From positions 1-8,248 of the forward strand of contig JAFXIM010000115.1 in the NCBI GenBank assembly GCA_017533165.1: 8,248 nucleotides of DNA, read 5' to 3'. Numbering within the stretch: position 1 is the stretch's first letter; every line of letters begins with the position of its first letter. The position numbers were made by a program, and so were the translations under genes. Shown one piece after another: positions 1-7,194 of the stretch. Below the pieces are notes generated by a model, which did no database searches, was not told where the DNA came from, and saw nothing but the letters and a program-made list of their open reading frames with translations. This DNA comes from Eggerthellaceae bacterium (GTDB taxonomy: Bacteria > Actinomycetota > Coriobacteriia > Coriobacteriales > Eggerthellaceae).

Positions 1-1681
1 TGATTCCGGTTCTTTTGCCGATGAAGAAGCAGATACGCCTCCTGCATCCAGTGCACTTACGCAGCAACTTGGCTCTCAAGCTCACTCTGCCAGCGAGGCT
101 GCAGCTCCAGCCACTCTTACCCGTAAGCTCTCAAAGAAGGACTCCTCTTCTTCAAAGCTTAGTAAAGGCAAAGTCACACCCGTTGCCGCACCGCAGGCCC
201 AGGAGGGCTTCGTTCTTCCCCCCATGTCTCTTCTCGCCAGCCCCAAAGGCTTGAAGGAAGGGGCGTCTGCTTCTGAACTCGCGGAGACCTCCGAGCTTCT
301 CCAGGAAACCCTCGAGGATTTCGGGATCATGGCAAAGGTCGTTGGCTGGGTTGCTGGTCCTACGGTTACCCTGTTCAAGGTCGATCTTCCCGCAGGCGTG
401 CGAGTTTCTCGTATCACTGCGCTTAACGACGATATCGCCCTCGCTCTTGCCTCGCCAGGCGTACGCATTTTCGCACCCATTCCTGGCACAAACTACGTAG
501 GTATTGAGGTTCCCAATCGAAGCCGTGAAACCGTTTTGCTCTCTGAGGTTTTGTCGGATGCGAAACCGGGTCCTTTGCAAATAGCTATCGGAAAAGACGT
601 TGAAGGCAATTCGATTGTCTCAGACTTAGCTAAGATGCCTCACCTTCTCATCGGCGGCACCACTGGTTCCGGTAAGTCCGTTTCCATTAACGCGATGATC
701 ATGTCCATACTTATGAGGGCCACTCCTTCGGAAGTTCGATTCATCATGATTGACCCTAAAAGGGTTGAATTTACTCCGTACAACGGTATCCCTCACTTGT
801 ACGTTCCCGTGGTCACCGAGGCAAAAGAGGCAGCTAGTGCGCTTTCCTGGGGCGTCGCTGAAATGGAGAGGCGTCTCAAAGTGTTCTCAAAAGTCGGTGC
901 ACGCAACATTGGCCAATACAACGCCAAGGTGCAGTCCGGTGAATTGGGCGAAGAAGACGAGCTGCCCTATATCGTAATCATTATCGACGAGCTTGCTGAC
1001 CTCATGATGAATGTGGGCAAAGAAGTTGAATTCTCCATCAGTCGCATTGCCCAGCTGGCACGTGCTGCAGGCATTCACCTCATCGTGGCCACCCAGCGTC
1101 CATCCACTAATGTCGTGACGGGTTTGATCAAAGCCAACATCACCAATCGCATTGCCTTCAATGTCGCATCGGGTATAGATTCCCGCGTGATCCTCGATAC
1201 GCCCGGAGCGGAAAACCTCATCGGCCTTGGTGACCTTCTTTTATCTAAGCCTGAACTGGCGAAACCTCAGCGTATACAAGGCTGCTATGTATCTGAAGAT
1301 GAAATCAATGCCGTGGTTGACATGCTCAAAGAGCAAGGGGAGCCGGAATATCATTCCGAAATCCTTAAAACTAACCTTATCACTTTGGGAGCTTCGAGCC
1401 CTGATGCCTCTGGTGGCTCATGCGGAAGCGACGATCCTCTGATTTGGGAAGCCGCAGACATCGTGGTGGAAACCGGCTTGGGCTCCACATCTAATATACA
1501 GAGGCGCTTGAAAGTGGGATATTCCCGCGCAGGGCGTATAATGGATCAGTTAGAGGAAAAGGGTGTTGTCGGCCCTGCAAACGGAAGCAAGCCTCGCGAT
1601 GTTTTAGTTGATTCCATTGAGCTCGCAACCCTCAAAGCCTTTGAGCAAAACGATTCTGATAGTGACGATTACGCATTCTAA
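1..1681 (+). CDS. ftsK: DNA translocase FtsK/SpoIIIE, C-terminal part (5' end outside window)
   Basis: Septal, ATP-driven double-stranded DNA pump that clears chromosome ends from the closing septum. The reading frame is open from base 2 (base 1 ends a cut codon), so the true start and the N-terminal membrane segments lie upstream; 559 residues are visible. Visible residues 1-70 are an Ala/Ser/Lys-rich linker. The motor begins near FVLPPMSLL (about residue 70). Walker A GTTGSGKS is at residues 219-226 (656-679). Walker B IVIIIDE ends at D329-E330 (about 971-991). The ATQRPS and ANITNRIAF motifs follow. The C-terminal winged-helix gamma domain spans about residues 477-535 (1430-1605), with the family pattern ETGLGSTSNIQRRL and GYSRAGRIMDQLE; in the family it reads KOPS polarity sequences. 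The ATG at 224 lies inside a conserved motif and is not the start. The gene looks intact as far as visible. The last codons are acidic and Ser-rich. Confidence 0.97.
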   Translation, partial: DSGSFADEEADTPPASSALTQQLGSQAHSASEAAAPATLTRKLSKKDSSSSKLSKGKVTPVAAPQAQEGFVLPPMSLLASPKGLKEGASASELAETSELLQETLEDFGIMAKVVGWVAGPTVTLFKVDLPAGVRVSRITALNDDIALALASPGVRIFAPIPGTNYVGIEVPNRSRETVLLSEVLSDAKPGPLQIAIGKDVEGNSIVSDLAKMPHLLIGGTTGSGKSVSINAMIMSILMRATPSEVRFIMIDPKRVEFTPYNGIPHLYVPVVTEAKEAASALSWGVAEMERRLKVFSKVGARNIGQYNAKVQSGELGEEDELPYIVIIIDELADLMMNVGKEVEFSISRIAQLARAAGIHLIVATQRPSTNVVTGLIKANITNRIAFNVASGIDSRVILDTPGAENLIGLGDLLLSKPELAKPQRIQGCYVSEDEINAVVDMLKEQGEPEYHSEILKTNLITLGASSPDASGGSCGSDDPLIWEAADIVVETGLGSTSNIQRRLKVGYSRAGRIMDQLEEKGVVGPANGSKPRDVLVDSIELATLKAFEQNDSDSDDYAF

Positions 1682-1685
1682 GGAG
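1681..1685 (+). promoter_or_regulatory. Shine-Dalgarno deciding the rodZ-like start
   Basis: AGGAG lies 8 nt before GTG 1694. Its last base is the first base of the alternative GTG at 1685, so it can serve only the downstream codon. It also overlaps the last base of the ftsK stop codon, which suggests translational coupling. Confidence 0.7.
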
Positions 1686-1693
1686 TGGTAAAC

Positions 1694-2857
1694 GTGGCCC
1701 GAGGCGCCTCATTTGGCGACATTCTTCGCGATGCACGTCTCAGGCGGGGACTTGATGTCAATAGCGTAGCAAGACATCTCCGCATTCGTCCTGACATCGT
1801 CATGGCCATCGAAAACTGCGACTACGCTGCCATGCCTCCACGCGGGTACTCCAAAAGCATGATCAACAGCTATGCTCGGCTTTTGGGTTTAAATCCAGAG
1901 CAGATCGTTAAAATGTATCAGGATGATCTCTACGCCTTCGAGATTGGCAGGGTTCGAACTGAGTCAAATGCTCGATATGAGAGAAATGCGGCGACTCGCT
2001 TGCAAGGGCAGCGCAGCTCGCGAAGTGGCCGATCTATGAGAACAACTCACGAGTCTTCGTATCAGGAAGAGCGTCAGTCCTCCCGCGCGAGTCGTTCGTC
2101 GTCGGGCATCGCATCAAAGTCTCAAACCAATAACGTAGGCGGCGCCCCTCGTGTTGGCGGCCGCATGCGCATAGGACTCAACGACGACCCCTCGGGAGGT
2201 CGTACCTATAACTCCAACAGGGTGCATACCTCGAGAAATATCAGCTTGCCCAACTCCCAGTATACGAACCTCGTTGCTGCCCCAAGAAACGTCTCGCAAA
2301 GGACAACATCGAGCTCGAAACTGCCCTTTATCGCCGTTGGACTAGTTTTGCTACTTGTGCTTGCGATTGTGATATTTGTTATTAACGGCAAGGACGATAA
2401 CTCAGCTGAAGACCTTCCCGACGTTCCCGTATCGGGCCTAACCGATACCTCTACGCCCATTGATAATTCGGCCAACAACGTCCCCACGCCGCCCTCAGAC
2501 GCTGAGTTTGAGTTTGAGATCCTTGAGGGTGAGGAAGCGTACTACGAGATTTACGTTGATGGTGCAGAAAAGCCCTCCAAAGCGGGCACTGTCGCCGGCC
2601 CCGTATCTGAGCGCTATGACGTAAGCGGAAAACTGAGGTTTGTCACCGCCCGCCCAAGTGCTGTGATTGTTTCCGTTAATGGGGAGCCTGTTACCTTGAC
2701 CGACGAAGATGGTAACGGCGTATATGAATATACGGTAGACTTCTCGCAAATACTCGCACAATGGCAGGCGGCTAACCAAGCAGCCATAGATGCCGCAAAC
2801 GCAGTTAACACCACGTCAAACGGTGCAAGTACTCAGGAAGACGCTTCTGCAGAATAG
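1694..2857 (+). CDS. RodZ-like membrane protein (N-terminal HTH, single TM, C-terminal DUF4115-like domain)
   Basis: Probable cell-shape or cytoskeletal membrane adaptor of the RodZ type, 387 residues from GTG 1694. Residues 6-78 form a Cro/CI-like helix-turn-helix with the RodZ signature (ILRDARLRRGLDVNSVA, then YAAMPPRGYSKSMINSYARLLGL). In RodZ this domain contacts MreB rather than DNA. Residues 90-208 are a long Ser/Arg-rich low-complexity linker. A single membrane helix spans about 210-231 (LPFIAVGLVLLLVLAIVIFV). After an acidic, Pro-rich stretch, residues 272-352 form a beta-rich extracytoplasmic domain like DUF4115, ending in an Ala/Asn/Thr tail. A GTG at 1685 is also in frame, but it overlaps the AGGAG Shine-Dalgarno, which sits 8 nt before GTG 1694, so 1694 is preferred. 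The gene starts 12 nt after ftsK and is probably co-transcribed. No symbol is given because MreB partnership cannot be seen here. Confidence 0.85.
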   Translation: MARGASFGDILRDARLRRGLDVNSVARHLRIRPDIVMAIENCDYAAMPPRGYSKSMINSYARLLGLNPEQIVKMYQDDLYAFEIGRVRTESNARYERNAATRLQGQRSSRSGRSMRTTHESSYQEERQSSRASRSSSGIASKSQTNNVGGAPRVGGRMRIGLNDDPSGGRTYNSNRVHTSRNISLPNSQYTNLVAAPRNVSQRTTSSSKLPFIAVGLVLLLVLAIVIFVINGKDDNSAEDLPDVPVSGLTDTSTPIDNSANNVPTPPSDAEFEFEILEGEEAYYEIYVDGAEKPSKAGTVAGPVSERYDVSGKLRFVTARPSAVIVSVNGEPVTLTDEDGNGVYEYTVDFSQILAQWQAANQAAIDAANAVNTTSNGASTQEDASAE

Positions 2858-2892
2858 ACGAGCGCCCTCCTTGATGCAGGAAAGGAAAGATA

Positions 2893-3390
2893 ATGGCCAA
2901 AGAGTCCAGTTTTGACGTTGTCTCAACGGTTGATATGCAGGAAGTAGATAATGCTTTCCAGCAGGCTAAAAAGGAAATATCCCAGCGCTATGACCTCAAG
3001 GATTCAGGTGCTGAGATAAGCCTTGACAAGTCGAAGCGTACCATTACTGTTGCCGCCCCTGCTGATTTCGTAGCCAAACAGGTTATCGATGTCATCGGCT
3101 CTAAGCTCATTAAGCGTGGCATTGACCTCGCATCTGTTAAGTGGGGAGACCCCGTCGCTGCCACCGGTCAAAGCGTTCGTCGCACCGCCAGCATCATCAA
3201 CGGCATTGATAAAGAGACCGCAGGAAAGATTAACAAAGACATTAAGGCCTTAAAGCTTAAGTGCAAGGTTCAGATTGAAGGCGACCAGCTTCGCGTAAGC
3301 TCCGCTTCTCGTGACACCCTGCAGGAAGTTATTGCTTTCCTAAAGGGCCAGGATTACGGTCAGCCGCTCCAGTACACAAACTATCGCTAG
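2893..3390 (+). CDS. yajQ: YajQ family nucleotide-binding protein (UPF0234)
   Basis: Small cytoplasmic protein of 165 residues, the usual length for the YajQ/UPF0234 family. Family markers are the N-terminal SSFDVVSTVDMQEVDNAF, then the ISQRYDLKDS segment, a central GIDLASVKWGDP, and a C-terminal VSSASRDTLQEVIAFLKG. The fold is two RRM-like ferredoxin modules. Some homologues, for example in Xanthomonas, bind cyclic di-GMP and act with a transcription factor; others have been linked to nucleic-acid or nucleotide binding. Which role applies here cannot be read from sequence. ATG 2893 follows a good Shine-Dalgarno (AAGGA, 2882-2886) at 6 nt spacing. It sits 35 nt after the rodZ-like gene and 9 nt before rimO, so it is likely part of the same transcript. 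Nothing is truncated. Confidence 0.94.
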   Translation: MAKESSFDVVSTVDMQEVDNAFQQAKKEISQRYDLKDSGAEISLDKSKRTITVAAPADFVAKQVIDVIGSKLIKRGIDLASVKWGDPVAATGQSVRRTASIINGIDKETAGKINKDIKALKLKCKVQIEGDQLRVSSASRDTLQEVIAFLKGQDYGQPLQYTNYR

Positions 3391-3399
3391 GTTTTAACC

Positions 3400-4749
3400 A
3401 TGCTTTCAGGCAATTCTTCTGAAGCACGCTTCGAACCTAATGCACGCAAGTCCTTGGCTGCGTGCATTGTTACGCTAGGTTGCGCAAAGAACGAAGTTGA
3501 CTCTGCTCATATGAGGAGCCGTTTGATTGAAGCTGGGTACACCCTCGAGGATGATCCCTCTGTTGCTGATGCCATCATCGTCAACACCTGCTCATTCATT
3601 CAGTCTGCTACTGAAGAGAGCATTGACCTCATTCTCGAATTAGCTGACCTTGACTCGGTTGGTCACGGAAATTGCCATATCGTAGTTGCCGGCTGCATGC
3701 CAGCTCGTTATGGGAAGGATCTTGAAAGCGAGCTTTCCGAAGTACGTGCCTTCGTCCCTTGCTCTCGCGAAGATGACATCGCGCAGGTGCTCGATCAGCT
3801 GTTCTTTGATTCCGCTTCAGAGCGCAACTCCGCGTGTTCACGTGAAGACGTTCACGCGCATCAAGATGGTGTGTTCGCCTACGTGAAGATTTCCGATGGC
3901 TGTGATCGCTGGTGCTCGTACTGTACCATCCCTTTGATTCGTGGCCCGTATCATAGTTTCAGCTACGAAGCTATCCGCAAGCAAGTTTCCGCTCACGTAC
4001 AAGCTGGCAAATCTGAAATCGTTCTCATTGCCCAAGATACGGGTCGCTGGGGACTCGACTTTGGCAATCCGTGCTCTTTGGCATGGTTACTCGAGATGCT
4101 TTCCGAAGAGTTTGCAAACGTTTGGTTTCGTGTTCTGTACCTTGAGCCTGAGGGTGTCACTGATGAGCTCCTCGAGGTGATGGCTTCTCACGAAAACATT
4201 TGCAACTATCTAGATATTCCGCTTCAGCACGTCGACGCAGATATTTTGAAATCTATGAACCGTCATGGTTCTCGACAGGAGTTTGAAGCCCTGTTAGATC
4301 GCATTCTCAAACGTATTCCTGACATTACGCTTCGCACTACGCTCATCGTGGGATTCCCGGGAGAATCCGAGGAGCAGTTTGAGGATCTCTGCGACTTTGT
4401 CGAATCGAGCCCCTTCACCTATATCGGGGCCTTTGCGTACTCTCCCGAGGAGGGAACTCGTGCGTACGACATGCCTGATCAGGTTGATGAAGACGAGAAG
4501 GCGGACAGGCTTCAGCAGATTCGAGACATCGCTGACGCTGTGTGCACGGCCCGCGTAGCCGAGCGTGTTGGAAAGCGCATGACAGTGCTTGTTGAGGGCT
4601 GTGAAGAGGATGGACAGCTCTATGGCCGCACGCAGTCGCAAGCTCCTGAAGTTGACGGTGTAACATATCTTGAATGGGGCGTTCCTGGCCAGTTCGAGGA
4701 CGTGCTAATCTGCGACACGCTCATGTATGAGATGGAAGGTGAGATCTAA
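3400..4749 (+). CDS. rimO: Ribosomal protein S12 methylthiotransferase RimO
   Basis: Radical-SAM enzyme that methylthiolates a conserved aspartate of ribosomal protein S12; 449 residues. The N-terminal UPF0004 domain has the three auxiliary-cluster cysteines C28 (VTLGCAKNEVDS), C64 (NTCSF) and C99 (AGCMPARYG). The radical-SAM cluster is C168-x3-C172-x2-C175 (GCDRWCSYC). The stretch YLDIPLQHVDADILKSMNRHGSR (about 270-292) follows the RimO rather than the MiaB pattern. Residues about 390-449 form the TRAM domain, which contacts substrate. The first 20 residues before the conserved core are a short extension. ATG 3400 has only a weak Shine-Dalgarno (TAGG at 3388-3391), so initiation may rely on coupling to yajQ, whose stop is 9 nt upstream. 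The stop codon overlaps the next start by one base (TAATG). All expected catalytic residues are present. Confidence 0.96.
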   Translation: MLSGNSSEARFEPNARKSLAACIVTLGCAKNEVDSAHMRSRLIEAGYTLEDDPSVADAIIVNTCSFIQSATEESIDLILELADLDSVGHGNCHIVVAGCMPARYGKDLESELSEVRAFVPCSREDDIAQVLDQLFFDSASERNSACSREDVHAHQDGVFAYVKISDGCDRWCSYCTIPLIRGPYHSFSYEAIRKQVSAHVQAGKSEIVLIAQDTGRWGLDFGNPCSLAWLLEMLSEEFANVWFRVLYLEPEGVTDELLEVMASHENICNYLDIPLQHVDADILKSMNRHGSRQEFEALLDRILKRIPDITLRTTLIVGFPGESEEQFEDLCDFVESSPFTYIGAFAYSPEEGTRAYDMPDQVDEDEKADRLQQIRDIADAVCTARVAERVGKRMTVLVEGCEEDGQLYGRTQSQAPEVDGVTYLEWGVPGQFEDVLICDTLMYEMEGEI

Positions 4750-5912
4750 TGTCTTCCAAGCCCAGGAAACTCGTGGTTGCTGAGAAGATCTGGACCCCGG
4801 CAAATATCGTAACCATGATACGCATCTGTCTGGTGCCCGTGTTTGTCGCTGCGTTTCTTATGCCCTGGCCGGACTGGCTCGGTTTGACTTTCATATCCGA
4901 TGAAACGAAGGCGCTCATTGCTGCAGGACTGTTCATCTTGATTTCGTGCACAGACTGGATTGACGGCTACCTTGCACGAAGCAGAGGAGAAGTTACCGAC
5001 TTCGGCAAGTTCATGGACCCTCTGGCTGATAAGATCTTGGTTGCTGCCGCACTTCTCGCCCTTGTTGAACTTCAGGTGCTGCCTTCGTGGCCCGTTCTCA
5101 TCATTTTGGGAAGAGAGTTTATCGTATCCGGCGTTCGCATGATGGCTGCGGCTGAAGGTGTAGTCATAGCCGCGAGCTGGTACGGTAAAGCAAAGACGGT
5201 GTTTCAGATCATTGCCATCGTCATGTTTATCGTAAAGGACAACCTGCACCTCGAGCTTCCCACCATTGGCGATGTCTTTGGAAGCCCTTTCTATATTGCC
5301 TGCTGGTTTGTAATGGGCATCGCGTTAGTGCTTACCATTATGTCCATGATGGATTACCTTTCCAAGGCACGTCACCTAATCGGTTTCGCACCAAAGGCTA
5401 AAACGACATCACTTAGCCCGAAGGCTCTTGAGAAGCAGGTTAAAAAGCTGGCAGTTGACATAGTCAAACTCGCAAAGGAAAAGGACCTTCGTTTTGGCTT
5501 CGCTGAAAGTCTCACGGGCGGCATGATGGGCGCTGCGATCACCTCTGTTCCCGGTAGCTCTGAAGTCTACTATGGAGGAATTAACGCATACGATAACAGC
5601 GTTAAGATATCCGTCCTCAAGGTTGACGATTGCGCTATTTCCGAGCACGGCGCGGTCAGCGAGATCGTAGCCTGCAAGATGGCAGAAGGCGGCAGGGCTG
5701 CTCTACACGTGGATTACTGCATATCTGCTACTGGCATTGCCGGTCCTGGTGGCGGGAGTGACGAAAAGCCCGTAGGAACGGTTTGGATTGGATTCAGCTC
5801 TTGTGAAGGTTCACGCGCGCTCCTTCACAATATGTCTGGAAGCCGTGATATCGTTCGTCTGCAGACAACGCTTATGGCCTTTGAAGTGCTCTACGAAGAA
5901 CTCGGCAAGTAA
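4749..5912 (+). CDS. Fusion: phosphatidylglycerophosphate synthase (PgsA) + CinA C-terminal/PncC-type amidohydrolase
   Basis: Single 387-residue frame joining two enzymes. Residues 1-212 are a PgsA-type CDP-alcohol phosphatidyltransferase, which makes phosphatidylglycerophosphate from CDP-diacylglycerol and glycerol-3-phosphate in the membrane. The full motif D69-x2-D72-G73-x2-A76-R77-x8-G86-x3-D90-x3-D94 is intact, and hydrophobic segments lie near 18-40, 54-68, 95-110, 112-128, 150-163 and 180-200. A Lys/Ser/Pro-rich linker (213-225) leads to a CinA C-terminal domain (226-387). That family hydrolyses nicotinamide mononucleotide to nicotinate mononucleotide (PncC activity). It keeps E253-S254-x-T256-G257-G258, K286, HGAVSE and TGIAGPGGG. 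The Ser-Lys spacing of 32 residues matches E. coli PncC as I recall it. The residue after the serine is Leu instead of the usual Cys. No ATG, GTG or TTG lies in frame near the junction (a CTG at 5448 is the only weak option), so one polypeptide is likely. The start overlaps the rimO stop. Confidence 0.93.
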   Translation: MSSKPRKLVVAEKIWTPANIVTMIRICLVPVFVAAFLMPWPDWLGLTFISDETKALIAAGLFILISCTDWIDGYLARSRGEVTDFGKFMDPLADKILVAAALLALVELQVLPSWPVLIILGREFIVSGVRMMAAAEGVVIAASWYGKAKTVFQIIAIVMFIVKDNLHLELPTIGDVFGSPFYIACWFVMGIALVLTIMSMMDYLSKARHLIGFAPKAKTTSLSPKALEKQVKKLAVDIVKLAKEKDLRFGFAESLTGGMMGAAITSVPGSSEVYYGGINAYDNSVKISVLKVDDCAISEHGAVSEIVACKMAEGGRAALHVDYCISATGIAGPGGGSDEKPVGTVWIGFSSCEGSRALLHNMSGSRDIVRLQTTLMAFEVLYEELGK

Positions 5913-5954
5913 AGTAGTTCATAGAACGACTAAGGACGTCTTTGAGACTAAAAT

Positions 5955-5992
5955 GAGACAACGTTGGGACTGATTCCCGACGTTGTCTTTGT
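5955..5992 (+). terminator. Rho-independent terminator after pgsA-cinA
   Basis: Inverted repeat GAGACAACGTTGGGA (5955-5969), loop CTGAT, TCCCGACGTTGTCTT (5975-5989). It forms 15 base pairs, two of them G-U wobbles (5955/5989 and 5965/5979). A short T-rich stretch (TTTGTATATTG) follows, interrupted by G and A, so the hairpin is strong and the U-tract only moderate. It lies 42 nt after the pgsA-cinA stop and before the recA promoter, where the end of the upstream operon is expected. Confidence 0.8.
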
Positions 5993-6049
5993 ATATTGTC
6001 ATTTGGAGACTCACTATGGAAGATATTGAAAAATAATCTTCAAAGTGTC

Positions 6050-6077
6050 TTGACCTCCAAACAGGTGTTCGTATAAT
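6050..6077 (+). promoter_or_regulatory. recA promoter, sigma-70/SigA type
   Basis: -35 TTGACC (6050-6055), 16-bp spacer, and perfect -10 TATAAT (6072-6077). Transcription would start near 6084, giving a leader of about 50 nt before ATG 6134. The spacer carries the SOS box, so LexA binding would block RNA polymerase directly. Confidence 0.85.
6058..6071 (+). promoter_or_regulatory. SOS box (LexA operator) of recA
   Basis: CAAACAGGTGTTCG matches the Gram-positive LexA consensus CGAAC-RNRY-GTTCG at nine of the ten fixed positions. The single mismatch is A for G at the second base. The central AGGT fits RNRY. It lies exactly between the -35 and -10 elements, the classical position for repression released by RecA-stimulated LexA cleavage. 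No lexA gene is in the window. Confidence 0.85.
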
Positions 6078-6080
6078 GAA

Positions 6081-6098
6081 TTAGAACACTTTTTCTAA
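6081..6098 (+). promoter_or_regulatory. Second, weaker LexA-like inverted repeat in the recA leader
   Basis: TTAGAA (6081-6086), CACTTT, TTCTAA (6093-6098) form a perfect 6-bp inverted repeat. Within it, GAAC-ACTT-TTTC (6084-6095) matches the GAAC-N4-GTTC core at seven of eight positions. It overlaps the predicted transcription start and its centre is about 25 bp downstream of the main SOS box. It may be an accessory operator or chance AT-rich symmetry. Confidence 0.35.
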
Positions 6099-6121
6099 AA
6101 ACGCAGTTGAAACGTCCATTT

Positions 6122-6129
6122 GAGGGGAG
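6122..6129 (+). promoter_or_regulatory. Shine-Dalgarno deciding the recA start
   Basis: GAGGGGAG ends 4 nt before ATG 6134. A TTG at 6107 is in frame and would add nine residues (MKRPFEGSV), but this ribosome binding site lies inside that extension and no comparable site precedes 6107. ATG 6134 is therefore chosen. Confidence 0.8.
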
Positions 6130-6133
6130 TGTC

Positions 6134-7192
6134 ATGAATAGCGAAAAGCAGAAGATGCTGAAGATCACGACCGACCAAATCGAGTCCAAGTTTGGCAAAG
6201 GTGCCATCATGACCTTGGGCGAGGGAGGGGCAGATCTCAATATTGGAGTCATTCCCACCGGCGCTCTTCCCCTTGATGCTGCTCTTGGCATTGGCGGCGT
6301 CCCTCGCGGTCGTATCATCGAGGTGTATGGTCCGGAGTCAAGCGGCAAAACCACCTTGGCTCTTCAGATCCTTGCAGAAGCTCAGGCTATGGGCGGAATC
6401 GTTGCCTTTATCGATGCGGAGCATGCGCTTGACCCTGTTTATGCCGCACGAATTGGTGTCGATATCGATGAGGTGTTGATTTCTCAGCCAGACACCGGTG
6501 AGCAAGCGCTGGAAATTTGCGACATGCTCGTTCGTTCCGGCGCAATCGACTGCGTTGTGGTTGACTCAGTTGCAGCGCTTGTCCCGCGCGCTGAGATCGA
6601 AGGAGAAATGGGGGACACCACGGTAGGTCTCCAGGCCCGCCTAATGTCTCAGGCTCTGCGCAAACTTGCAGGATCCCTCTCAAAGTCTAACACCACTTGT
6701 ATCTTCATCAATCAGCTGAGGGAGAAAATTGGTGTTATGTTCGGAAATCCTGAAACCACTACGGGTGGTCGAGCGCTTAAGTTCTTCTCTAGTGTTCGCA
6801 TCGACATTCGTCGAATTGACTCTATCAAGCTCAACGGTGAAGTAGTCGGCAACCGCGTAAGGGCAAAGGTTGTCAAAAATAAAGTCGCTCCACCTTTCCG
6901 CCAGGCAGAATTTGATCTCATGTATGGTGAAGGCATTTCGCGGGAAGGTTGCATTATTGATATGGCCGTAGAATGCGGTGTCGCAAAGAAGAGCGGTGCG
7001 TGGTACACCTATGGTGAAGAGCGCCTTGGCCAGGGTAGGGAAGCCGCAAAAGCCACGCTGCGTGACAATCCTGATATGAGGGACGAAATCGAAAGGCGCG
7101 TACGCGAAGAATATGACATTCCGGTTATCGATTCGTCTACTTTTGAGGATGATCCAATCAGCCCTGCCCCTAAGTCTACGAAGAAGAAATAA
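6134..7192 (+). CDS. recA: Recombinase RecA
   Basis: ATP-dependent strand-exchange protein and co-protease for LexA; 352 residues, normal for the family. Walker A GPESSGKT is at 66-73, the catalytic glutamate E96 lies in [10 protein letters not shown], and Walker B CVVVDS is at 140-145. Loop L1 is near 157-165 ([10 protein letters not shown]). Loop L2 runs through about 194-212 ([19 protein letters not shown]), carrying the glutamine that couples ATP to DNA binding. The C-terminal domain is complete. The tail after residue 330 has a short acidic patch (FEDD) and ends in Lys-rich KSTKKK. The gene has its own SOS-controlled promoter and follows a terminator, so it is uncoupled from the pgsA-cinA operon. 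recX begins 2 nt after its stop and should be co-transcribed and translationally coupled. There are no inteins or breaks. Confidence 0.99.
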   Translation: MNSEKQKMLKITTDQIESKFGKGAIMTLGEGGADLNIGVIPTGALPLDAALGIGGVPRGRIIEVYGPESSGKTTLALQILAEAQAMGGIVAFIDAEHALDPVYAARIGVDIDEVLISQPDTGEQALEICDMLVRSGAIDCVVVDSVAALVPRAEIEGEMGDTTVGLQARLMSQALRKLAGSLSKSNTTCIFINQLREKIGVMFGNPETTTGGRALKFFSSVRIDIRRIDSIKLNGEVVGNRVRAKVVKNKVAPPFRQAEFDLMYGEGISREGCIIDMAVECGVAKKSGAWYTYGEERLGQGREAAKATLRDNPDMRDEIERRVREEYDIPVIDSSTFEDDPISPAPKSTKKK

Positions 7193-7194
7193 GC

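Noticed and set aside
4746..5249. Open frame of 167 codons on the - strand opposite pgsA-cinA
   Set aside because: It lies entirely antisense to a clearly coding gene, has no recognisable domain and has an odd His/Asn/Ser-rich composition. It is a shadow frame.
6016..6036. Six-codon frame (MEDIEK) with a GGAG site upstream of recA
   Set aside because: It lies before the recA promoter and after the pgsA-cinA terminator, so it would rarely be transcribed. Six codons can easily arise by chance.
6107..6133. TTG start adding nine residues to RecA
   Set aside because: The strong Shine-Dalgarno GAGGGGAG lies inside the extension and serves ATG 6134, and RecA length is normal without it.
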